DNA of 64,000 nucleotides, taken from positions 8,811,315 through 8,875,314 of the forward strand of contig NC_064239.1 of NCBI RefSeq assembly GCF_023101765.2. Direction: 5' to 3'. Below, piece after piece: positions 11,161 through 22,100 of the stretch. Position 1 is the stretch's first letter; every line of letters starts with the position of its first letter. The notes beneath the pieces were generated by a model that was given only the letters and a program-made list of their open reading frames with translations, searched no databases and was not told the origin of the DNA. This DNA is from Spodoptera frugiperda (lineage: Eukaryota; Arthropoda; Insecta; Lepidoptera; Noctuidae). The position numbers were made by a program, and so were the translations under genes.

Positions 11161-11824
11161 TAAAAAAATAAAAAATATTAATAAAAAAATGCATGCAAAG
11201 TTTAAAAAAACTTTTTTGGATTTCTGTCTAAAATGTCTTATCTGGCTGACCACATTCAAAAGTGATGAAATTTCAATAATTTTAATCGACATGATGTCCA
11301 TCGGGACATCGATTATAAAAGATAAAAATATGACTGATAAATCAGGTGTCATGAATAAAATTATGATAAGAACCTGAAACTTACTGAAACTTCATAGGAT
11401 CCTGCTGAACCCAAATAATCGTAAGTATTATTTATTATGTATTTTTTTAACGTACGGTAACGAATAGAGTTTCTTGCCCGTTCTTCTCCATTCGAAGCCT
11501 TTGGAACGTGCACTTCACTGACGCACAGTCTGACAGACTATTGTTTATTTCTTTTTTTGTTGACGTTTCAAAAGTAGCTGAATATATGGTTTAATTGGAA
11601 TAAATTATTTAACTTTGACTTGGTATGTAAAAACTACAATATTCATTTATTTTGAAACTAACTTAATTTAGGCACGTCGTTGTTCGAATAATCAAGTGCG
11701 ACTACTGAGCTAGCTAGCTACAGATTTTTCGAGTAAGTAATGTTTAGAATCTAGATTAATAGGCGTTAGATGTTAAATATGTCCACTGTATAACAGACTG
11801 TATGTACTTAAAACGTGGCACCCA

Positions 11825-12791
11825 TTAACCCTAGAAAGATAATCATATTGTGTAGTACGGAAAAGATACTCATGCGTAAAATTTACGCATGTGTTTTATT
11901 TAGCTGTAGGTTGGTGTTTATTAATTTATTTCAATAAAATTGTATGTTATATATATTGACACATATATAAGAATAATTTAAACTGCAGATAATATATTTT
12001 TAAATATATTTTTAATAAATAATAACCAAACTTATAGACTTCAGTCATAAATCAAATAAACTTTTTAACATTTACTTTTACTACTATAAATTATTTTTAA
12101 CCATTATAATCAGCCTTTTTTTTCACATAATCAACAATAACAATATCCTATACATATTATAGGAACATAGAATTCTATAAAAATCAGTTACAAACAGTTT
12201 TGGCACATTACAAGACGCATTTGCCCTTCGCCTTATTTTAGAAGGGCAAAAAGTACAGTAAATTCCTTTTTTTACTACAGGTTCTTCAGTATTTTCTTCT
12301 GTCTACTTCTAAGTCATCTATAAAAGCTGCTTTTGTGTCGCTCAGCACGTCATCTTCACTCTCATGGTCACCTACTTCACTATCGATATCCTCACAGGGA
12401 AGCTCGTCGTCACTTTGCATGAGACTGGCCAGGATACGGTCTTCGTCCAAATTACTACTACCCATTGTTGCACCAATATCTATAAAATAAACTATTAATG
12501 TTAGTAATGATATACAATTACAATAACATCAAAAAAATAAAAAAAAATATTATACTAATCAAAATCATAAAAGTCACGTAAAAGATAATCATGCGTAATT
12601 TTGACGCATGCGATCGTTATATTTTAAAATCGGTTATACTTACCTTACTGACAAGTGCGCCATATGGAAGCTCCCAGCGACGAATGAGATGTCCTAAACG
12701 CACATCTATGGATTCCCACTATTAAGAAAGATAGAGCTATATTTCGCAAACGCATGCGTAATTTTTACGCAGACTATCTTTCTAGGGTTAA
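11825..12791 (-). mobile_element. Internally deleted piggyBac element with canonical ends
   Basis: Flanked by TTAA on both sides (11825-11828 and 12788-12791). Both ends carry the 13-bp piggyBac terminal repeat CCCTAGAAAGATA. At the right (transposase 5') end a 3-bp spacer GTC is followed by a 19-bp internal inverted repeat; at the left end the spacer is 31 bp and is followed by the corresponding 19-bp repeat. This asymmetric 3/31 architecture is that of the noctuid piggyBac (IFP2), not merely of the superfamily. A further copy of the internal motif lies at about 12580-12607. The transposase is reduced to its two ends (see 12175-12465), so the 959-bp unit is non-autonomous but could be mobilised by a full-length relative. 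Confidence 0.95.
12175..12465 (-). pseudogene. piggyBac transposase remnant, N- and C-terminal ends joined
   Basis: The ATG at 12465 starts a frame with the acidic N-terminus of piggyBac transposase (MGSSNLDED, LMQSDDELPCED, SEDDVLSDT, AFIDDLEVD) that runs to about 12305. After a deletion and frameshift near 12300 comes the C-terminal cysteine-rich end (KKGIYCTFCPSKIRRRANAS). The DDD catalytic core is absent, so this is not a functional enzyme. Both termini agree with the piggyBac (IFP2) protein as I remember it; identity cannot be computed here. Confidence 0.9.
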
Positions 12792-13011
12792 AAATATTCA
12801 AGGACTGAAATAATCCAAATGAACCAAAAAACAATTTAACACATAATTAGCTTACAATTTTCATTGACCGTTTTGCATTAACAATAACGATATATCTAAA
12901 CAGTTTTGCGCAAACATTTATAAATCCAATTTTCAATAATTAAAACGTACGGAACACCGTCTCAAACTAATCTGTATTGACGGTTTACTTATCTATCTAC
13001 CTACAACTCTG

Positions 13012-13041
13012 TATATATGTGCGGCCATGTTTATTACAGTC
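13012..13041 (+). promoter_or_regulatory. Probable core promoter of ALDH-A (TATA + initiator)
   Basis: TATATA at 13012-13017 and an arthropod initiator-like ACAGTC around 13036-13041 (CAGT at 13037-13040), about 26 bp apart. This gives a 5' UTR of roughly 75 nt before the ATG at 13114. The spacing is canonical, but the start site is inferred. Confidence 0.55.
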
Positions 13042-13113
13042 GTGTTCTCGAGAACTCGCCATTATTAGGAGACCACGGGGAGCGAACGCACGTGTGTACA
13101 AACCGGCATCGAA

Positions 13114-16100
13114 ATGGCAAAAGTAGAAATCAAATACACAAAGGTTAGTTCTATTTACTACTTTATTTTATACCTCATACGATACAAAATTCATTAATAG
13201 AAACAGTAGAACAAAAACTGTGATATTTTTACATGTAAATAAATATAGTCGCCGGAATTTTACAGTGACCGGCTAAATGCTAATGCGTGTCACATGTAAT
13301 TATTTTTTGACAGACTCGTTACTGTGTTTTAGTTTAACACTTCACATACGATTGTTATGTATTTTGTAACTGTGATTATGTAATTATTTGGCATTCTGTT
13401 AGTTTACGAGTAAACATTTGGCTACAAGACACACTCCAGTTCTGAAATAAGCCGGTAACTGTTATAAGCCCTTGGTAATAGTCAATACAGCGGTTAATTT
13501 AGTCTACATTTGTATAACAAGTACTGAAAACGAATAAATCTCGTGTTAGCAACGAGCTGTAATTTCAGACTTCCGTGTACGGTTGACAATACCACACAAT
13601 ACAATAGGCGGTACTTGTAACTTGGCACTGGATTAACAAAACCACAATAGGTGATCGACCAGTATACAAAATCAATGAAGTAGATACATTTTTTATTCAC
13701 ATACAATTCTATGTAATCCTGTAGTTAATTTAGGTATTTATCATGTACTTCTCTCGCGTTAAATAGTTAGAATTGACATTATTTTTATAATTTTGTAGGT
13801 ACCGGTGCATTATGTTTGCCTTGTATTATGATATCCTAATCGTTCAGGAAAAGTTACACAATATTATTGGTGATTACGTTGTTGATAAGCGACGACTGTT
13901 TCATTTCGGTCATAAGAAATTTTTAAGGAATGAGCGTTTGTCTTTTTAAGGGTAATTTTTTCAATTAACTGATAACTCATAGAATAGAATTGACGTCTGA
14001 CAGTTTTTGTGAAAAAATGGCCCCAAATGGAACAAGTTTGGGCCCATTTTGTCTCAATTATTATTTAAGTATTTACCTTTTTATAATATGTCCGTTGTAT
14101 TAAATGTGGGCGTATTGTCTTGTAACTAACTACAAAATATTTTTAATTTGTTAAGTTGTTCATCAACAATGAGTGGGTGGACGCTGTCAGCAAGAAGACC
14201 TTCCCCACCATCAACCCTCAGGATGAGACCGTCATCGCACAAGTGGCTGAAGGCGACAAGGTACAATTTAATTATTTTATTTTAGACATTATACTTATTA
14301 AAAAAATTGCACTATCCATAGTATTAGCATCCATATCTTTAGATAAACCCAACAGGTATTAATTAGCAATTTATCGAAACGAAAATGTCCAAGACCAAAG
14401 AAAATACATATTTTTATCATACAGAAACAAAATTACCAAAAATGGTGATTATAAACAAAAATACTTGAATTGGTACGAATCTTTAAACGTACATACCTAC
14501 ATGACATATCGCATTGTTCCCTTACAACTGCAAATTAACTCTTATCGAATAAAAACAGTTCATCAAGTGGAGGGTATACCAGTTGTTTATTATCGTTTTT
14601 AATTTATGTCATGTATTGAGTAGCTTAATTGGTTTTTTGTACCGTGCTCAATAAAATAAATAAATAAAACGGTTATGTTGATCTCAGGCTGACGTAGACT
14701 TGGCCGTGGCTGCAGCCAAGAAGGCGTTCCACCGCTACTCCGAATGGCGTACCCTCGATGCCTCCCAAAGAGGTCTGCTCCTCCTCAAACTGGCTGACCT
14801 CATGGAAAGGGATGCCAAGTACTTGGGTGAACTGGAAACCCTCGACTGTGGCAAGCCCGTCAAACAGGCTGAGGGAGAGGTTTTGTGGTCTGCTGGTATC
14901 ATCAGATACTACGCTGGCAAAGCTGACAAAATCCTTGGAAACACCATTCCCGCAGGTACATATATTACCTTACACTTACACCTTACCTTATTACTTATTC
15001 GTATTCAAGACAAATACCATTTCGATCATTGTTTTTGCGATTTCTGTCTGGTCTCAAGGCTAAGTCGAGTAAACATTGACACCTTTGGAATATCAAATAA
15101 CTGCCTAGATTTAGGATTGAAATATGTACCTTTAATGCTAATTTTGGGGAATCGTCGTAAAATGTTCTAAAGAATGCTTATTTGAAACTCTTACACACGA
15201 GCATGTTGCTATAGGCAGAGGTAACAGTAGCTGTCTATACGCGTCGTACTACAACGACAACTGCAGTTGTAGCATCGACAGCTTGCAGCTATAACATCGC
15301 TGCATTTGAAATATCGACGGTTGCACTTGCCTTTAGCATGATGCCGCTCGTGTATATGAGCTCTTATTAACCCCCGACGCAAAAAGAGGGGTGTTATAAG
15401 TTTGACGTGTCTGTCTGTCTGTCTGTCTGTCTGTGGCATCATAACTCCCGAACGGATGCAGTGATTTCAATTTAGTTTTTTTCGTATTAAAGGGGACTTA
15501 TATGCGAGTGTTCTTAGACATGTTTGATGAAAATCGGTTGAGCCGTTTTAAAGTTATGGGCGGTGAAAGTAACGTAAGCGGGAGATTAACCGAAGGCCTG
15601 CAAATATACTGGGATGGTGTCTCAAATTAAACCGCACTGAAAGAAAATATTGAAAGATATCATTTTTTCGTATTAACAAAAATAATATTTTTTTATAAAA
15701 AAATTTAAAAAATAATATAAAATTTAAAAAAATTAAAAATGAAATTAAGTATTTTATAAAATACAAAAATATAACACCTGAACCAATGTAATCTTTAGCC
15801 TACTTATAGAAACAAAAACTAGTAATTAATAATAAGTAAAAAAAAAATTATCTTTACCTTAACATGAGTTGAAATTATAGTAAGTATGTGTAATCTACTA
15901 AGCCTAACTTAACCTAACCTACCTATAAAAAGTATAAAATAAAAAATTAAATTAAAAATTTAAAAAACCCCCGACACAAAAACTTAATTTCCCTTTAAAA
16001 AGTAAAAAATAATAAAAGAAACCTAATCTTAAAGTACCTAAGAATGTACTAATAATTCTAAAAAAAAAATACGTCTCGTTGGGGGACCGCATGAATACGG

Positions 16101-19100
16101 ACTGCACACCGCCGCCCGCGCCTCTATATTTCTATTTTCTGCGTTATAGTTAAGTACCTAAACATCAATTTACTTTGATGTTAACACCAAGTATGTGATA
16201 CTTATGAACAAATCGTAGAGAAGTAAGAAATAATTAGGAGCGGTCCCCCAACGCGACGTATTTTTTTTTTTAGAATTATTAGTGCATTCTTAGGTACTTT
16301 AAGATTAGGTTTTTTTTTTATTATTTTTTACTTTTTAAAGGGAAATTAAGTTTTTGTGTCGGGGTTTTTTCAATTTTTAATTTATTACAAAAATAAGACA
16401 ACAACTAAATTTCTTACTTAAAAAGCGGTTTATATTCCTTACTTTATTGTTATGGAAAAATGCATTACCATAATTATATTGGTCATTATACTTTTATTAC
16501 AATAACAGAGTCATAATTTATATGAATTATGTCAAGACAATATATTGGAGTTATATCATTTACAAGAGGAAAGAACTAAGTACCTACTAGTATATTAACT
16601 ATTTACTTAAGAAATATGTAATATACACATACAATGACAATATGTGCAATATGTGCAAACATCATCTATGTGACCATAATAATATTATATGGGCGGTTTT
16701 TTACTCAAGTAATAGATACATTATTCATTTTTATGCTTCATCTAGTTTAATCATGTTTAATTCTTTTCCAGTTATGTTTATATATAGTGATACATAATAA
16801 CAAACAAACCTTGATAATCAACTCACGTAGGTACATTATAATAATGTGATAAGCACCTACCATATTATTATCATCTGTTGGAAACAGCACCACCCACGAT
16901 AACATCAAGTGTTAGAACACCAATTATAGATAAAAATTGTTGATCTTGATATAATTTGTTGTTGTGATTTAAATATTATTACCGAAAAAAAAATATTTAA
17001 AATGTTGATAATAGTGTATATTTTTCACTCAATTAATCCAAAATGGGTGAACGGATCTGCATGAAATTTAGCACGATTATAGATTTATTGCAGGTTCAAA
17101 GATTACGGGTGTAAAAGAAACAATTATTAATTAGGAAACTCGTGTTTTTACTATATGAAGTCTAGATTACACTATACTACAGTATATTCTTGTGGGACTT
17201 AGTAAACAATATAATAATGTATAAAAATATATTAAACCTAAATCCTATGGATATAGGGCATACACTGTCACCACAGCTGTCACTAACAAAAGATCAATGC
17301 ATAAACATTAAAAATCCAACCTTATGTCTACACAACAGAGATCTATTTCAAATGCGACCTTGTACCGTGTCGCGTGTTATATCATCGCCATTTTGTTTCA
17401 GACGGTGACGTCATGACCTTCACCTTGAAGGAGCCCGTGGGTGTTTGTGGACAAATCCTGCCATGGAACTACCCAATCCCCATGTTCGTATGGAAAATCG
17501 CCCCTGCTTTTGCTGCTGGTAAGATTATTTTATATTAACCCATGTAAATTTATAAGAACACGGTATTATAGTCTCTATATACATAAAAATTAATTGCTGT
17601 TTGTTAGTCTCGCTAAAACTCGAAAACGGTTAGACTGATTTGGCTAATTTTGCTCTTGAATTATTTGTGGAAGTCCATGAGTGGTTTAAAAGGTAACACA
17701 TTTTTTTGGAAATAGTTCTTCAGTTAAATGACAAATATTGGAAGATCAGAATCAATGTCATCGCTGCAATTATATAAAACTTATGAATATTTTGTTTGGT
17801 AGTTCTAATAAAGTCCAATTAACTAGAACTAATAACAAATAATAACTAGCCATACTACCAACTAAAAGATATTCTCTAATAATAAACTCTTATTCTCTTA
17901 CTGTTAAGGTTGCACCGTGGTCCTCAAGCCCGCTGAACAGACTCCTCTAACTGCCCTGGCCATGGCAGCCCTTGTCAAGGAAGCTGGTTTCCCTCCTGGA
18001 GTCCTCAATGTCATCCCTGGCTACGGACCCACCGCTGGAGCAGCCATCAGCCACCACCCTGGCATCGATAAGGTTGCCTTCACCGGATCCACTGAGGTGA
18101 GCTTTTTATCCATACTTAATAACATAATAATTGATTTTATTGTAACTTTCGTGAGACATACTAAATTAATTATTATGTTATCGGCTTACTCACGCACTGT
18201 TTTGACGAGGAACTCGACTAGTTTCACGCCATGCTGACATACTAAATTAATTATTATGTTATCGGCTTACTCACGCACTGTTTTGACGAGGAACTCGACT
18301 AGTTTCAAGCCATGCTAGAGGCTCATATTCATGAGCAGCATTTTGCGACAATCGCCGCGTCGCGTGTCGACATAATAATTAACATTATAATTATTAATGT
18401 TAATAGTTTGTTTATCTATTCGAACGTGCTAATCTCCAGAACTATTGGTTCGAATTGAATAATCCTTTTAGTTTCGAATAGACTACCTTACCCAATAAGG
18501 TTATAAATTACGCTATGATACAACATACATAACATTATCATCAATTCTATTTGCAATTGATGTAGACATAGGTGCATGTATTAAAATTATGCAACAACCA
18601 GTTTATTCTATTTATGTCCTAACTATAAATCACATGTAATAGGAAATAAGTCTACCGCCATATATAGGATTCAATGTCAGCCCCTCTACTGGCAATTTCT
18701 CGAAATGACGTATTACTTGTAGGTCGTGCTTGAAAACGATAAAACAATGAGGTAGTCTTTTGGTTATATGACTACTGAATACCTATCGTAATGTAGACAA
18801 CTCACGCTCCGAAACGTATAAAAAGATGTCAATTTCATGAAGCTATTTTGATAATATTTCATGACAATTGATGCAACTGCTTCAACCGGGCAGTCATATG
18901 ACATAAGGTTAGGAAAAAATTGTCGAAAAATATACTCTTATAATATATTGCAGCTGCAGAATTTAGCACTTACTATGTGTAATCATAATTTTATAACCAA
19001 CGATAAGGTGTTGCTAATTAATTCGATTAGTAACTAACACTAGTAGGATTCTCACACAACCAAGTATTAGGTTAATATGGAAAACAAAATATAAACATTT

Positions 19101-22100
19101 CAATCTAAATACCAATCGAGAACTTTCTTCTAGAATTTTTAAATAATCCCCCAATATTTGTATGAAATAATCACCGGTATCAAGAAAATATATTATGTAT
19201 AATTACTAGATAACAAATCGAAAATAATGACATAGCAAAATCAAAAGGTAATAAAGGCCTAAGACATATGCCATTCATTAATATACTTTACTGCGATAAG
19301 ATAAAGCTTATAATACGATGTTACACAATATTATGTAAAATGTAAACATTCGTGGTTCGATAGAATAAATATTTATCAATTATCACTTTTTTGTTTTGTC
19401 CATTACTCGGTATTGTTACAATGGACTGCAAAATAAATTCAGTAGTTTTTACTAAACGTTTACTTAATCGTGATTTCTTTAGAATCGTAATACCTACGAT
19501 GATAATACTAGTCTGTTAAAATATAATTGTTACATTAATACAGATAACCTGAATCTGATTTAGATTCAATAACTACTATTACAATTTTATTATAACTTTC
19601 GTGAGACGTACTAAATTAATAATTATGTTATCGGCTTAACCACGTTACTGTTTGACGAGGAACTCGATTGGTTTCAAGCCATGCTAGAGGCTCATATTCA
19701 TGAGCAGCATTTCGCGACACACGACGCGGCGATTGTCGCGCTGCTACTGTACTGTACAGGCTCTAGTATGGCTTGAAACTAGTCGAGTTTCTCATCAAAG
19801 TAATTAATTACAAAATTAGTTTAATGTTGGCCATGTAAGTGTACGTACTTATGGAAGTTAAAGAAGTTAATATATTAAATCAAATAAACAATCTCTCCAA
19901 CATTCACATTAGTTATACAGGTAAAACAACGCCACATACGCCTAATGAACAAGTCAACAAGACGTTGTACGTTAATAGATTATTTTCCATACTTAACAAG
20001 AATGATAATTGGCCACTACATAACTTAGTGACGCTAGTCAGGAATTTAAACTCAATATTTATTCTGTTAACATAAAGCAACTGTGCATTAACATTGTACA
20101 TAGGGTGAATCATCACGGAATATATTATAAGAATACTATGTTTTTATATGCACAGGTGGGCAGACTCATTATGGGCGCTGCGTCTGCTGTCAACCTCAAG
20201 AGAGTCACTCTTGAGTTGGGAGGCAAGAGTGCTCTGGTCGTCTTCAATGATGCCGATGGTAAGATTATGTGATTTTATTTTCATTTAATTGTGGGAGAGC
20301 CATGCTTCGTTACTACTAGGCTCAATCTCACAGGAAAATGGTGTTAAATAACCCTTGCGTTGTGTTTCGCCGTGTAAGTATGGTAACTGGAAGCCAAAGT
20401 CTCCATCTAAAATACCTACCAATCATGAAAGGCGAATTCCTTTTTGAAAGGCCGGCAAAGGACCTTTGTCTCCTCTGGCGTTGCGGGTGTCCACGGGCTA
20501 CACTGATCGCTTACCATGAACCATCTGGAAGTTTGCCGCCCTACGTAGTAAAAATCAATGATATGATTTGTAACAGCCCAGTGTCTGTTAAAAATTTCAC
20601 TATGCGGTTATAAAATTTTACTATTAATCTATGTTTCATTATCAATCTTCTTGAACGTTGTCAGGAAAAAATTCAAGGTCAACTCTATCTATGTTATGGT
20701 GGGGATCATTTAGATAGTTACTTCAATTCTTTCAATTGATTCTGAGCACACTGGGGTCACTAATTGGTAACAATTGCTTGTAACAATAAAGATAAAATAG
20801 AGGACTAGGAATCAAAATCAGTAAGCAAAAGAAAATACTAATTCGTACACAAGATATAGTTGTTTCGCGTAATTATGAGACAGATTCCAACCAACTTTCA
20901 GAAATTTACATTAAGTAATACCTATCAAGTAATGCCATGCTGTCAAAATAATATTAACAATTTGTGTTATAAATCCCATGTAACAGGGGGTGAGCCTATT
21001 GCCATATACTACTGGGGCACAATTCCAGACTACTGAGAAATTTTCGAAAAACCCAAAAAATCCCAGTAATAATTAGCTCAACCCGGGAATCGAAGCCGAA
21101 ACCCCTTTCTCGACAGTCACACTTGCGACCACTCGATCAACGATGCAGAAAGTACACATAATAAGGTCCTTTCTCACGATAAAAGCATGATGACATTAAC
21201 TATCTGTAATTTAAGGTTTCGTGTTACGAAGTATTTATCTACCTAGGTATACAGATTAACCAATCTTCCTGTCAAAATAGATAGCGTGATTCACTTAAAT
21301 ACCTTTCGTTATGAAAGTTTATCTCAATTCAATGAAAAATGGATTTACATTTATAATTTTAACACGAAGGTACTTTTAATGAAGTAATTTTCACGAAACT
21401 TGAAATAATTATCTTGAACTAAAAATATCACTGTTAATCTTCTTAGTACTCATTATAATGTATCGTGATGCCAATTAGTCTTTACTAATTCCGGAGCTGC
21501 GGACTACTTAACAGGTTACTTGGACTCCGGCTCGAAAAGCAGGAGTAGGAAAAGGGTAGTTTTAGTCAGTAAGAGTATTATGACAATCCCTTTCGCATCA
21601 CCCGAGCTGGGAGAAGTCATTGGATGATTTTCCCCTTAAAAAAAGTTTTTACTTATTACTAAACAAAAAAAATTATATCCCATATATAAATGCCCTTGTT
21701 TTTATATTGATAAATAAATCCAAATAGAGGTTTCATTGACAGACAAGATAAAAGAGGTACGTTTACTGTCACGCAAAAAACTACAAGGATCTAAACTACA
21801 AACTCTTGTCAATGGACCTTCTTAATAATGTATCGTTACGCCTTTCAGAAGGGGTAGACAAAGGTGCACATTACGGCACTAACGCATTCCTTAATAACAA
21901 CTAAATAAATTAAAATAAAAACTTCTATTTACAGTTGAAAAGGCCGCAGAAATCGCACACAGAGCCGCGTTCGCCAATGCTGGTCAGTGCTGCGTAGCTG
22001 GTACCAGGACCTACGTGCAGTCTGGCATCTACGACAAGTTTGTTGCCAAAGCCGCCGAGATCGCCAAGAACAGAACCGTCGGAAACCCTTACACAGATGT

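Larger units (their letters stand above)
10677..11630. mobile_element. Fold-back element with two SINEs inside
   Basis: The left arm (10677-10835: 'tcaaagtcaaagtcaaagca', 'acttttgaaacgtcaaattg', 'ttcgaatggagaagaacgag', 'caagaaactc') returns in inverted form at 11467-11630 ('gagtttcttgcccgttcttc', 'tccattcgaag', 'tgacgtttcaaaagta', 'aactttgact'). The arms are diverged, so the element is old. Between them lie an N1 copy (10880-11010, minus) and a T1 tRNA-SINE (11030-11155, plus), apparently later insertions. Confidence 0.65.

Noticed and set aside
15400..15440. Short direct repeats that might suggest a CRISPR array
   Set aside because: Plain CTGT microsatellite without spacers in a eukaryotic intron.
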